A stretch of DNA of 64,000 nt from Wolfiporia cocos (GCA_029448655.1 JACCLO010000011.1:124001-188000); one strand, 5' to 3'. Numbered from the stretch's first letter, positions 16,531 through 28,392 are shown. Made by a program: numbers and translations. Notes: generated by a model from the letters alone, not told the origin.

Positions 16531-18850
16531 TAGTGTTGCCGAAGTTCAGTTCAGAACCAAGGTTCGGAACCTGAACCGCCGGAACCGAACCTAGGTTCAG
16601 GTTCAGTCCAGGTCCGGTTCAGGGTAGGATGTCAAGGTTCGGTTCTTGGTTCAGGGGGGCCATGGGTACCCTTGAACCAGGTTTGAACCGGACTGAACCT
16701 TGAACCACTTAGCATTAACATATTCTTGGCAACTGCTGGTGGATAAGCATAAATTACAATCATATTCTTGCCATCTTTGCTATAGTATTGTTGCAGTAAG
16801 CTATGGATAACTGGCTTCACAATGGCAAGCATCAGCACTAAGGCTCCAACCATATAATATACATGTACAGGAAATCAGTAAATATATGGTATATAGTATA
16901 TACATGGTATATACATGGTATATACATGGTTTACATGGTTTTCAGATGGTAGATTTTTCAGACATCTTGACATAGCCATTGCCTTGCCCATATGGCTATG
17001 GAGATTGTCTCCTCCTTCAACAACATGCCACATGTATCAGCACTTGGCTGATGCAAGTCAGAAATTGGTGTTAACAGCCCCACTAGTAGCTGGAATGGCT
17101 TAAAAATTGTGCACAATGTGTGAGATGATGGGAAACTTTTACACATGAGTCAAATGCATGATGCAATCACTATGTGGGATGATATACAGCATAAACATAA
17201 ATCTGATTTCACCTTCTGCCAAATGAGAGGGTAAGCAGAGTGTGTGAATTACAACTTAACATCCTTGCATTTGTGCAATGGCCAGCAGATTGTCCAAATC
17301 TCATATTGCCACTGCACCATACAATCTGTAAGACACATAACTAGCTCAAGTACATATTCAAAACAACAATTTGAGGGTCTAATATGGATGCATTCACAAC
17401 AACCATATACTATATAATATACCATGTATATTATATGGTTGGAGCCTTAATCAGCACTGATATACTCCAGTCTCCCCGGAATATGGTGAGAGCTCTGCCC
17501 CATGTTGGAAGTACTGTGCTTTCTTTGGCACTGGGCTACATTCACTGCTGTCAGATGAAGTAAAAAATGTAGTTCACAATGTTTCACTTCATATCCATGA
17601 ACCTAGGTTATATACAGAGCTGTCTCAGGCTAATTCACACTCATTCTGCTCATGGATTCTGATTACTGAACTGCTCAGATTTGCTGCCTTGAGTGACTAT
17701 TGTGCATCAAAAATTATGTTTTACCACTGTAAAGAAGACTAAGAGCCAATTTGGAATGTAGCAGCCCAATAGACACCAAATAGAGGCACTGCAGAACTTG
17801 AAGTTTGGTGTTGTCAGAAAAATATTTCCCTCCGGGCAGGTCAGGATGTGCCATGATAGGTGAGGTGTTTAATGGGTCGATGGCGAGCAATGTACCCAGG
17901 AGACACGCAGCTTGTAACGATCCAAACGGCGGCGTTACGTTGAATGGATCAGGAATAATAGAAATCAAATCAAAACATTGGTAACTGATTCCCTAAGTCC
18001 TGAGCGAACGCCTCGAGTACAGCTCTTCGTCTAATTTCGTCTTGGCAGTAATCAATGTATTTTCTCGTATCTGCACATCGCCTAAATACATAGAGAGCTA
18101 TCAGGTTTTCTACAACATTTTGAGTGCCCTAAAATTTGAGTATGCACCCTATAAGCTAGACAAGTCGGAGACGAACCCTGAAACAGTGAAGATTGTCCTG
18201 GAATACTAGAAAGTTATTTTACGAGACCGATAGACCGTAGATCTAAGGTGGTGCGCAGAGGTTAGAGAGGCAAGACATGGAAAAAGCTATAGGAAAGCAG
18301 TCGAGGTTGGGACAGACCTGTCTATGCTAGAGAGCCTAGAGAAATGTCGGATAGTATCTGTCTTTGACTAAATGAGCAGCCAGAGAGTGTCCGCAGGGCT
18401 TTTGCGACATTTCAGATTGTGCGCAAACCAGTGAAGGTTCAACGTTCACTGTGCGAGCACGATCGAGGTCGATCACGATCGGTCGAGCTGTGACTAAACC
18501 ACCTCGGATGAGCATTCTGCCTACCAGCTGACTTTCCGTGGTGCATTCTGCGTCATTTTGATGCGTGTTTGGTCACGTCTCGGTGTTCTCACATGGTTCT
18601 AATGTCTATGGCACATTTATTTTGCAGCACATTGGTTACTCCAGTGGACTCAATATTATTTTTACATTCTAGAAAAGCAAGTCATTTAGTGGTTCGAACC
18701 TAGTTCGAACCGTGAACCGAACCTGCTGAACCAGTTCAGCAGGTTCAGTCCAGGTTCAGGTTCAGGTTCAGGCTCCCTGCAGTCGGTTCAGTTCTAGGTT
18801 CAGCCCCAGACCCCCCTGAACCTGAACTGAACCGAACTTCGGCAACACTA
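16531..18850. mobile_element. hAT-like non-autonomous element hAT-3 (2320 bp)
   Basis: Terminal inverted repeats TAGTGTTGCCGAAGTTC at 16531 and its complement ending at 18850, with 8-bp target duplications CAATGAAA (16523-16530 and 18851-18858). The ends carry many GGTTCAG/CTGAACC subterminal repeats. TAGTG fits the hAT terminal pattern YARNG and the 8-bp duplication is hAT-typical. No transposase ORF is present. A second element (16839-17449) is nested inside. Confidence 0.85.
16839..17449. mobile_element. hAT-like MITE-1, copy a (611 bp)
   Basis: Inverted ends TAAGGCTCCAACCATATA; 8-bp target duplications ATCAGCAC at 16831-16838 and 17450-17457. AT-rich, with CATGGTATATA repeats near both ends. 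Inserted within hAT-3. The second copy (20240-22008) is in the opposite orientation. No coding capacity. Confidence 0.88.
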
Positions 18851-19063
18851 CAATGAAAGAGGGCACGTGTGCAGAGAGAGAGAGAGAGACAACCATTTAT
18901 ACCCCGCAGTCAGTATCCTATGTACATGTGCAGCAGCTAACTAGAGCCACGGTGGAAGTAAAGATTATCGTAGTAATGAGTAGGGTGGTGTGAGCAGTCG
19001 TACTTGTGTTAGGTATCATAACGGAATGTCATGGTCGTTGCCTGTAATGGCGGTGATGTTGGC

Positions 19064-19789
19064 TTACCCTGGGTCGAAAATCAAAATCCTTCGGGGGCCA
19101 TCTTGTTTGATAAATGCGCAGGAGTGCTTGAGGAATGATATGATTGCCCGCCAGCCTTTGACGGTACCGAGGATGAAGGAGAGTTGTAGCGAAGGTGAAG
19201 CTTTGCGAAGGAAAGAACGTGCGTGGTTGTGTAAAGGGCAGTGCAGTAAGACGTGACGTCTTGTCTGGATCGTGTTGTTGTCACAAGGACAAAGTGGTGA
19301 TTCGTTAGGCACAAAACGTTGGTAGTATTCGCCGATAAAGGCATGGCCGGTAATGCATTGTAAGAGGTGAGATTGGATATGTCGAGTCTCCGTAAATTTT
19401 TGTACGACGGGGTGGAGCGTGTACGTAGGTAGTGCGGTTAACGCATGTCTCGAAGAGTTTATGCGGTTTTTAGAAACCCACTCCTTTTGCCAGCGTCGTA
19501 ACATGCGGTGGCGAGCATTGGACCGTAACCATGTTATGGTGGGTGGTATGTGGTCAGGTAGGAGAACTGCTGCGCGCGCTAGCTGGTCGACGTGCTCATT
19601 GCCCGGAATGCCCTTGTGACTGGGGCGCCAGTGAATGGTGACGGAGATATCAGGGTATGTGCTAAGGAGTTCGTCAGTGGCATTGTGGAAGAGGATGCTG
19701 TCGATTTGGCCAGGGTGTTTCGACGTGCACATGTGCAGCGAGCGAATACCTGCACTGGCAATGGAAGCACATGTAGAATGACGAGCCAC
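19064..19789 (-). pseudogene. LINE (non-LTR retrotransposon) 3' fragment: RNase H tail
   Basis: A 241-codon open frame resembles the C-terminal end of fungal LINE ORF2: the RNase H segment HWRPSHKGIPGNEHVDQLAR and a C-terminal Cys/His region (SPLCPCDN…TRRHVLLHCPLH). The catalytic N-terminal part of RNase H, the reverse transcriptase and the endonuclease are absent, the usual result of 5' truncation. No clear poly(A) tail remains, so boundaries beyond the ORF (about 18859-19850) are uncertain. Confidence 0.75.
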
Positions 19790-20383
19790 CGAAGGCGCTG
19801 GGGGAGAAATGGCTTTAACAAGCTGTGAGCAGTACGTGAGAGAATTCTATAGAAGAATATAGGAGCGGTATTACTGTTATGAGTGAACCAGACACAACTA
19901 ACGTCTAACGACTCGAGAACTTCTGCCGTATCTTGGACAACATGTATGCGTCATGCTCCTTTGCTATGATCCCACCACACACAACTTTGCTGTGCCATTT
20001 TATCCCCATATTGAGTCGTACAGGGTCTCGTGCCTCTCCGTCCTCTCCACACCAGTCAAAATCAATCAGCATCGCGCCATATTTCCCGTCCTCGCGCTTT
20101 ACCACCATGACGTTGGGTTGGCGCAGGTCACCGAAGACCAGATCGTTGGTGTGCAGGAGCTTTACAGCTCGTTTGATGTCAGTCAAGACATCTGACGGAG
20201 AGAGACTCTCGCTCTTTGCATCGAAGATTGTGTCGCCAGTAAGGCTCCAACCATATATACATGGTTTTATATATATACTATATACATATATTTACATGTG
20301 GCCGAGTACATGGTATATACATGGTATATTATATGGTATATGGTTGTTGTGAATGCATTCATATTAGACCCTCAATTGACAAT

Positions 20384-21476
20384 TAGTGATGTGCCAGGCG
20401 CGGCTTTGGGCCATAGGCAAGGCCGGGCCAAGCCCTACTTGGGCTGAGCCAGGCCAGGCCCTACTGACACAGTTATACCCTCACCGTATAACCTGTGTAC
20501 CGCTATCCTAGTGGCCCTCAAGCTAACGCGCAAGTCCTTTGGGCATAAGCCCACACCGCAGTGTCGAGGCGCAGACGAGCAAGTCAAGGGGTGGCTAAGC
20601 CAGCAGTCGCACACAGTGGGAGAGATGGTATACAGGGGGACAAGCCCCAACGTCGAGAATAACTAGCATGGGGCTGTAAGGCCCCAGCGCAGTAGACTAT
20701 ATACATGCTCAGACGTAGAGACGCGCACTACTACCTACCCTACAGTAAGGGCCCGTGCGCTATCTAAGTCATGTGCTATAGTACGTAAGCAAGAGGCGAC
20801 CTATACACGTGAGTGGTTACGCTGCTATGGGGGCGATTGACCACTATACTACGACTGAAACGAGGTCATGTGACTACAACACTAGGGTGCGGGGGTTCGA
20901 CCCCATGCCACGGCGTAAAACCGTGACACCTACACCACGGCTTGAGACAGCCCAGGGCCCGGCTTGTGTCTCAAGCCGGGCCGGGCCGGGCCAAGCCGTG
21001 AGCCCCGGCCTGAAAGCTCTAACGGATAAAATGTCTAGTAACTATGACATAAGGATATATAAAGTAGCAGTATGCCATATTCCAATGAAGTATGTCTATA
21101 TTATTAAATTCAAGCAAGAGGATAGTCCCATGGATTGAATATTTGGTGCTGAAGCCTGTCGCTCACTTTTGGGCGCCTATACGATGCCCCATTTGGAAGG
21201 CACGCCACGGAGCACCGTGCCGGTGAAATGATCTATATCACTAATTATTGAAGCTGGAGCTTGGCTTTGTCAGAAGATAGTAGGTACATTATGAGTTTGT
21301 GTGGCTACAGTGATGATCATTCTCACAGTGCCAGGCCCCAGGCAAGCCCCAGGCCGGGCCGGGCCAAGCCCTGGGCCGTCAATGGGGGCCCGGCCTGAGG
21401 TTTTGAAAAGCCAAGGCCGTCCAAAGCCGGGCCAAAGCCGGGGCTTTTGAGCCGGGCCGGGCCTGGCACATCACTA
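20384..21476. mobile_element. hAT-like MITE-2 nested in MITE-1b
   Basis: Inverted ends TAGTGATGTGCCAGGC; 8-bp target duplications TTGACAAT at 20376-20383 and 21477-21484. Subterminal regions are rich in GGGCCGGGCC/GGCCCGGCC blocks. Contains a solo LTR (20465-20928). No transposase. Confidence 0.9.
20465..20928 (-). repeat. Solo LTR-G (464 bp)
   Basis: Minus-strand LTR starting TGTCACGG and ending CTGTGTCA, flanked by perfect 5-bp duplications CCTAC (20460-20464 and 20929-20933). A TATATACATG box is near 20698. Product of LTR-LTR recombination of a gypsy-type element of a family not otherwise seen here. Confidence 0.88.
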
Positions 21477-23931
21477 TTGACAATTTGAATAGTGTATCTG
21501 AACTAGTTATGTGTCTTACAGAATGTACAATGCAATGGTGATATGAGATTCTGGTGGCTGCTGCACAAATGCAAAGAGGTCAGGACATAATTCACATGCT
21601 TGGCTTACCCTCTCATTTGGCAGAAGGCAAGATCAGCTTTATGTTTATGCTATATATCATCCCACATAATGATTGCATCATGCATTAGACTCATGCATAC
21701 AAGTTTCCCACCACCTCACACATTGTGCACAATTCCTAAGCCATTCCTGCTACTAGTGTGGCTGTCGAATGTTGAACACCGATTCTTTCCTCACATCAGC
21801 CAAGTGCTGATACCTGCAGCATGTCATTAAAGGAAGAGACAATCTCCATAGCAATATGGGCAAAGCAATGGCTATGCCAAGATGTCCAAAAAATCTACCA
21901 TCCAAAAACCATGTAAACCATGTATATACTATGTATATACTATGTATATACCATATACCATATATTTACCGATTTTCTGTACATGTATATTATATGGTTG
22001 GAGCCTTAGTCGCCAGTCACAAAGTCCATGACGATGACGTATATGCCGCCTCCCAGCGGAGCGAAATAGTGAAGTGCAGGAGCGAGGCCTTCCTTCACAA
22101 GCAACTCGTGTCCGCGTTTGCCATATTGATGGACGAACTTCACTACTACCTTGCCTTTTTGGTTAGTCTCGGCTTCGAATAACGCGCGCGCCGGGTTCTC
22201 TTCCTTTGGTTTGACTCACCCCACATACTTTAACCGAACATCTTGCCCTTTGGCATTCTCGTAGGATTTGAAAGAGGGGAGAAGATGTTCTATCGATCCT
22301 GGGTCGAGCTTCTCGAGGTTTTTGTAGAAGTTGCATAATTTCGGTATGCAGACCTTGAGAGCATTGAGGACTCGCGCGAAGTGCTGAGGGGGAGAGGCGA
22401 ATCCTTGAGTAACAGTGGAAGTGTGAGCTCTTGAACGAGCATGTCGTCAACCAAAACCACCGCAGATACTTGCAAAGTGGGACCTGTAATGGCAAGGGTA
22501 AAACTTGGGCAACAGCAGTGATTCATAAACTCCTTGCTCTGTTACACATACTGGAGTGAGTGAACATGAACCAACGCAGAAGAACAGAGGTTGAATACGG
22601 ACAAGATTGAGATAGTACCTAGCGTACCCAAAGGCAGCCTGTGTATGCGGCTCAGTGGTGACTCTATCCGCTTCAGCCTTGTACTCCAAGAACACCGGAG
22701 CGGCGTCTTGATCGATCTTGAGGCATGTCACCGAAACCAGACCATCGTTACTCGACCGGTCCGGTAATGTCATTGGTACGATATTGGTGCCCAAGAAATT
22801 AGAGAGTTGACGATTAATCTCATGCTTCCGCAAGCCCTCATTTGTATAAAACATGGACGACGCCTCCACAAGCTGTTGAGTCTTAACCAGCACGTCCGGG
22901 TCAAGGCGATCGTCGGGGCACGCTAGAAGGTCCAGGAAATTGGCAAATACGGGATGATAGATTGAAACGAGGAGACCAATGACGCCAAAAGGACGACCAG
23001 CCTTCAACCAAGGTTGAGTTTCTTGCGCCAACTTCTGGACATAGTTTGTTTTCCCTGCTTCGGAGGGAGCAGGTAGCTTCTTCAAGCCTGCGAGGAGCCT
23101 TTTGCGCCCATCCAATATGGCTTGAAGGCGATTCTCGACTCCTGGTCAGGCGACAGTCAGTTTCAATCCAAAAACTGCAATGCTATCATAACGAGGCAAA
23201 ACAAGAGGCTCACCCATACTTCCGCCGCTTCCGCCCCTCCGAACCTTCGTCGTCTGCAGGCCGTTTTTGTACTAGAACGTCGTCATGATTGCGACAAGAT
23301 GTGATAAATAAAACTCACGTTCGGGCAATTCGACAATGACGTGCACCAACTCCTTGCCAGTGTTAAGCTGCAATACAGAGCTGATGATTTGACTAGGAGG
23401 TAACTTTGTGGCTATAGCATCAAGGCGGCGATTGGCCTTCCTGTCGTCCCAGGCCTTCTGTGGATCTGCATCATTGCCCTGCTCATCTACGATGGGTAGT
23501 TCGTCCTTGGGCTAAGCGGGTGTGAGGGTCATCAAGATGCGGCATGAGGTCGCCACATACCTTCCACAGGTTCAACGATTCTCTCTCTACCCTAGCTTGT
23601 CACCAATGGCATCTCTCAGTTGGTCCATGCGAGTGCGCACAGGAACATCGATTCCTGTTGGTTCGCTGCCAACAGAGGATTATCCTTTTCCAATGAAGTG
23701 GCATTACGGTATTTTGCACAAATGGGTCTAGTTCTGATTGATCCGTAGGGTCCTTATTTTGGTGCAACGGAGATCGCGCGGAAAGGATTTATTGTTCTCT
23801 GGTGAGAAGATTGTTCACATTTTCATTATCGCTGATTACATAAATGTACAATTTGAACGTCATACAGGACCCCGCCATGGCGATACATGAATACATAGTT
23901 AACAAGTGAACAAGAAAACAATTTAACGACC

Positions 23932-25977
23932 TTAGAACTTCCGCTGTATCTTTGACAACATGTGCAAGTCATGCTCCTTCATTATGATGCCACCACACAC
24001 AACTTCGCCATGCCAACCCAACCCCTTGTTGAGTTGTAAAGGGTATCGTGCCTCTCCGTCCTCTCCACACCAGTCAAAATCAATCAGCATCGCGCCGTCC
24101 TTCCCGTCCTCGCGCTTTACCACCATGATGTTGGGTTGGCGCAGGTCGCCGAAGACCAGATTGTTATCATGCAGGAGTTTCACAGCTCGTTCAATGTCAG
24201 CCAGGACGTCCGGGGAGAGGCTCTTGCTGTTTGCCTGGAAGACTGTGTCACCAGTCACAAACTCCATAACGACGACGTACGTGCCGCCTCCCAGCGACGC
24301 GAAGTAGTGGAGTGCAGGAGCGAGGCCTTCTTTCGCGAGCAACCGGTGTCCGCGTTCTCCATATTGGTGGACGAACTTTACTACTACCTTTTCCTTTTTG
24401 CCACCCTCGGTCTCGGCCACGAATAACGCGCGCCTCGAGCTTTCTTCCTTGGGTCTGACCCGGCCCAGATACTCCATCCGAACATCCTGTCCCTCGGCAT
24501 TCGTGTAGGATGTGAAGGAGGGGAGAAGATGCCTTGCCGATTGGGGAAGAGGCTTTTCGAGGCCCTCGTAGAAGCTGTGTAGTTGCTGCGTGCAGACCTT
24601 TAGTGCATCGAGGACCCGCGCCACACGAAGGAAGTGCTGGGGAGGAAGGGCGGCGTCTTTCAGGCAGAGTGGGTGCATGAGATCTTGAACAAGCATCTCG
24701 TCAACGATAACCACTCCAGACACTTGCAATGAGGGGCCTGTGATGGCGAGGGTAAAACTTGGACAACAGCAGTATTCAAGGAGATCTTCCGCCTGGTGTC
24801 ACAGACCGCAGTCAGTAAACATAAACTGAAGCTGAACACAATGATGATAAACGAACTTCGACAAGATAATATCTGGCATATCCGAAGGCAGCCTGCATAC
24901 ATGGCTCAGCCTTGACTGAATCCGGCTCACTCTTGTACTCTAAGAACAGCGGACCCGCATTTACATGGATCTTCTGACAGTGAACACGAATCATGCCATC
25001 GTTACTTGAGCTGTCAGACAGCCGCATCGATACTATGTCATGTGTCAAGAACTTAGCGAGCAGGTCGTTGATCTTTTTCTGTCGCGTGCCCTCATCTGGG
25101 TGGAACTTGGACGACTCCTCCAGAAGCTTGCGAGCTGTGTCCAGAGCATCCGAGTCGGGGATGCTGTCAGTGTTCGCTACGAGCTCCAAGAATATGGCGA
25201 AGACAGAGTGGTAGATCGAAACGGGAGGGCCAACGGCACCATAAGGTCGGCCAGCCTTTAGCCAAGACTGGTCCTGAGACATGTAATGTTTGAAATTATC
25301 GGTTTTTGCAGCTGTTGAAGGCGCAGGCAAATTTCTCAAGGCATCGAGCACCTTCTGACGCCCGGCTAACACCGATTGAAGGCGATTCTCGACTCCTGGT
25401 CAGGCGACAGTCAGTTTCAATCCAAAAACTGCAATGCTATCAAAACGAGAGGCTCACCCATACTCTCAAGCTTCCGCCGCTTCCGCCCCTCCGAAGCTTC
25501 GTCGTCTGCAGGCCGTTTTTGTACTAGAATATCGTCATGATTGCGACAAGATGTGATAAATAAAACTCACGTTCGGGCAATTCGACAATGACGTGCACCA
25601 ACTCCTTGCCAGTGTTAAGCTGCAATACAGAGCTGATGACTTGACTAGGAGGCAACTTTGTGGCTATAGCATCAAGGCGGCGATTGGCCTTCCTGTCGTC
25701 CCAGGCCTTCTGTGGATCTGCATCATTGCCCTGCTCATCTACGATGGGTAGTTCGTCCTTGGGCTAAGCGGGTGTGAGGGTCATCAAGATGCGGCATGAG
25801 GTCGCCACATACCTTCCACAGAGTCAGCACCGATGAGTCCACCGCAAACCCGTTAGCTCGCATGTCGTCGCCAATGGCCTTTCGCAATTGGTCCATGCGA
25901 GTACCCACAGGAACATCGACTCCGCTTGGGTTCGCTTTGCCATCGTTTCGAAGATACCAAACTGTGACCGTTGACAT
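23932..25977 (-). CDS. K2: Crinkler-header protein kinase, apparently intact (about 607 aa)
   Basis: Predicted exons on the minus strand: 25977-25813, 25763-25571, 25523-25458, 25395-24857, 24792-23932, with GT…AG introns of 49, 47, 62 and 64 bp and consistent phases. Exon 1 (55 aa) is a ubiquitin-like Crinkler header ending LTLWK. Then come a Lys/Arg-rich linker (EGRKRRK, possible nuclear signal), a middle domain (WLKAGRP…SIYHSVFAIFLEL, about residues 145-330) and a kinase-like domain: KVVVKF (beta-3 Lys), hinge VVVMEFVTGD, catalytic loop FGDLRQPNIMVV, and LIDFDWCGEDGE with DFD instead of DFG. Crinkler-header kinases occur in fungi and oomycetes and are thought to be effectors or conflict proteins; substrate unknown. 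The ATG at 25977 begins the header. Only about 105 bp separate it from the divergent epimerase relic. Confidence 0.8.
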
Positions 25978-26084
25978 GGCTTGGAATCAGTTGGTCGTGG
26001 TGGTTGGAAGTTGAACGTGTGTTGTGGCGTCCTTGGTTGTCACACCCGTGTGATAATCCGTGACTCCCCGCAGCAATGGTGTCA

Positions 26085-27527
26085 CACTCTGTCTTGCTCG
26101 CCCGCCACGCTCCCCATCGCGCGCAACGGCGCGTCCGCGGAGATCGCCCCGCGCGAACGAGCGTCCGACCGTCTCGCTCCACGGCGGCCTCACCGGGTGG
26201 GACCTCACCCCGTGGACGCCCGTCCTCGACACCGCCGTGGACGCGGACCCTGCCGCGCGCGTCACCCTGTTCACCGCCGCGGAGCTCGCGCGCGTGCAGG
26301 CGGCCATCCCCGCCGGCGCGTACACGTTCTTCGTGCGCGAGTCGCCCGACGGCGAGGAGGGCTTCCCCGGGCGCCTCCGCGTCGAGGTGCTCGTCGCGCT
26401 CCTCGACGCGCGCGGGCGCCCCGACGGCGCCCGCGACGGCGAGTGGCACCTCGGGAGCGTGCTCCTCGTCTACCGCGCGAAGCTCCTCGACGGCGCCGTC
26501 ACGGCCGTGAATATGACGCAGGTGCGTGCGTGCGGTGTGCGGCGCGGCGCGGGCTGACGCGCGCTCTAGCACTGGGGATTCAACCTCGACGCGTCCCTCC
26601 AGGAGGGCGTGAGCGTCAGGGACCACAGCCTCACGATCAAGGTGCGTCCCCCGCGAGTGCTGGTGGTCTGCGCGCACTGATGCCCGCCGCGGCGCAGGCG
26701 GACCACACGCTTGCGTACCTCCCCGACGCCAACTCGGCCGGCGCGCTCGCGCCCGTCGCGGGCACGCACCACGCGCATGCGGAGAAGACGACGCGCACGA
26801 TCGGGGAGCGGTTCCCTGAGAACGGATACGGTGCGTGTGGTGCGGCCGTGAATGCAGCCCTGGCGCTGACGCACCCGCAGATGAGTTTTACGTGTTCGCG
26901 CCGCGCCCGGACTCCCCCGTGCTCCCGCCGCCGCGCGTGTCTGAGGCGGAGCTGGGGCCGGAGGCGGACCTGCTCACGCCTGCGCTCGAGGCACGCGACC
27001 CCGTCGTTGAGCTCGCAGGCGCGAAGAGCGGGCTCCGGGTCGACTTTACGACGAACCGTACGTCGCGCGTTTTGTTGGTTTGCCTCTGCTGATCCCCGCC
27101 GCTGACGCGCGCGCAGAGTCGGGTGTGCAGTTCTACTCGAACAACTTTGTCGACCCCAAGAAGACCGCGAGGAAGAAGATCCACGGCGGCTCTGGCGAGA
27201 AGGGCGACGGATACGAGGCGGGCTGTACGTCGACCGTATTTCAAGTCGTGTGCGATGCTGACATTGGAGTCTCCTCTCTCGTCGCTTCCTCACTCTCAAC
27301 CGCGCGCACTCCATCCTGCGAATTCCGCATGCCTCGCCCCTTCCTCGAACTGTGGCCTTTGAATCCACCGCACGTCCACAGCCGCCGCGTTCCTCGAGTT
27401 CCACGAGCCGCTCGCGGCGTGGATGCACCCCAATACGCTCGGTCCGTCCGGGCACGACGCGCTGCTCGCGGCGGGCGAGGTATACAACAGCTTGGACGTG
27501 TGGTACCGCAGCCAGGAGGGGCTCTGA
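26085..27527 (+). pseudogene. Aldose 1-epimerase (galactose mutarotase) gene, 5'-truncated
   Basis: Six exons can be traced: about 26085-26521, 26570-26641, 26698-26830, 26881-27057, 27117-27224, 27382-27527, joined by GT…AG introns of 48-157 bp. They encode NERPTVSLHGG, VNMTQHWGFNLDAS, DHTLAYLPD, SGVQFYSNNF, KIHGGSGEKGDGYEAGS and AAFLEFHEPLAAWMHP, characteristic of fungal galactose mutarotase-like proteins. The N-terminal part is missing and a 2-bp loss in a CG run (near 26150) breaks the frame between EIAPR and NERPTVS. The region is far more GC-rich than the surrounding transposons, marking it as host sequence. Confidence 0.85.
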
Positions 27528-27965
27528 GCGCCGCGCCGGCAAGGAGCATCGCGGGCGAAGGTGGGACGCGCGGGGAGAGAAGGTGGCGCGAGGTGTAAGA
27601 TAGAAGTTGAAAGGTTGCTGGAATGTACGATGTGCTGATCCTTACTGAGACGATGATGGAATGCGGTGTGCTGGCGCGAGCCGTGGAACGCTGGATGTCG
27701 GACATCGGACGTTGATCCCGTCGCACTGTAGTCGCGTGAGCAGAAGAAGCAGCTTATCGGGAGGCAGCAATCCCTTGTTTGCTGATACGTCGATATGGAT
27801 GCAGAGCAAGAAATTGTGCGGTGCCTGGTGAGCGTTCTATTTTGTTCTTCCTTCTTCATAGACTACAGATTATGTTAGGCTTGGGACTACAACTCTATAA
27901 GCTACCTATAATAATATGTACGTCATTTCATATGATGGTGATGTCTACTGGCGGGTATAGTGACT
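27528..27965. other. Intergenic stretch without a recognisable gene
   Basis: Between the convergent epimerase relic and membrane-protein relic. Short ORFs on both strands have no recognisable motifs. It should contain the two 3' UTRs and terminators, but no clear signal was identified. Confidence 0.4.
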
Positions 27966-28392
27966 CTAGTCCTTGTATGACATGCTGTCCTGAAAGCGGT
28001 GTACAATCGGGACCGTCACCACAGGTACCAGCAAAAGCACCGCCTCTCCGACGGCGCTCGCACAGAATGTGCTCAATACATCCAGCGCCCCACCAAGCCG
28101 ATGCTGCAACACATCCCCTGGCTGAGGAAGCCGATGAGCACCACGCACAACAGCCTCACGTTGTTGACCGCCCAATGCGCCCAATTCCACGGCATGAGCG
28201 TGAACCAGCCGTCCTCGTCTGCCATGGTGAGAATAAGGTCGACGGTCCACACCGCGGCGATGGTGAAGCTCAGGATGAACGCTCCCACTGCGCATGCCGT
28301 CGCGGCGTCGTGCGCGCTGGTGTCAGCGTAGGGCGCGTGTCTGCTCACGGCGAGGATTCGGAGCCCCGTGTAGCCACATAGGAAGGACCAAG
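27966..28392 (-). pseudogene. C-terminal fragment of a multi-span membrane protein
   Basis: On the minus strand a frame starting at the LTR-A boundary (28392) reads through hydrophobic segments AFILSFTIAAVWTVDLIL and LLCVVLIGFL and reaches a stop at 28073. The neighbouring frame continues with EAVLLLVPVVTVPIVH and ends at 27966. A frameshift near 28080-28095, or an unrecognised intron, would join them. The N-terminus was removed by the family-1 insertion or rearrangement at 28393. I do not recognise the family. Confidence 0.5.

Larger units (their letters stand above)
20240..22008. mobile_element. hAT-like MITE-1, copy b, inserted in K1 kinase exon
   Basis: Inverted ends TAAGGCTCCAACCATATA; 8-bp target duplications GTCGCCAG at 20232-20239 and 22009-22016. 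Without its own nested insertion (1101 bp including duplication) it is about 668 bp, matching copy a. TAAGG fits the hAT pattern YARNG. Precise removal would rejoin the K1 kinase exon in frame. Confidence 0.9.
19905..23740 (-). pseudogene. K1: Crinkler-type kinase pseudogene, interrupted by nested transposons
   Basis: Same exon order as K2. Exon 1 (about 23590-23730) has stops after …RMDQLRDAIGDKLG. Exons 2-3 (about 23240-23510) are nearly identical to those of K2. Exon 4 (about 22590-23140) reads …WLKAGRPFGVIG…SIYHPVFANFL…FGYARYYL. The kinase exon starts near 22500 with frame breaks and an in-frame TGA where K2 has Arg (YVG-stop-V). It is split by MITE-1 (20240-22008) and resumes at 20231 with GDTIFDA, VFGDLRQPNVMVV and LIDFDWCGEDGE. 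The hAT insertion alone would abolish the product. Confidence 0.85.

Noticed and set aside
18878..18894. GA dinucleotide run as the LINE poly(A)-equivalent tail
   Set aside because: It lies next to the hAT-3 target duplication and is a simple microsatellite; nothing ties it to the LINE end.
20888..20915. T-arm-like sequence GGGGGTTCGACCCC in solo LTR-G
   Set aside because: It fits a B-box, but no acceptor, D or anticodon stems could be assembled around it into a tRNA.
26637..27542. Long minus-strand ORF opposite the epimerase
   Set aside because: Shadow of very GC-rich coding sequence on the plus strand; Arg/Ala-rich with no domain.
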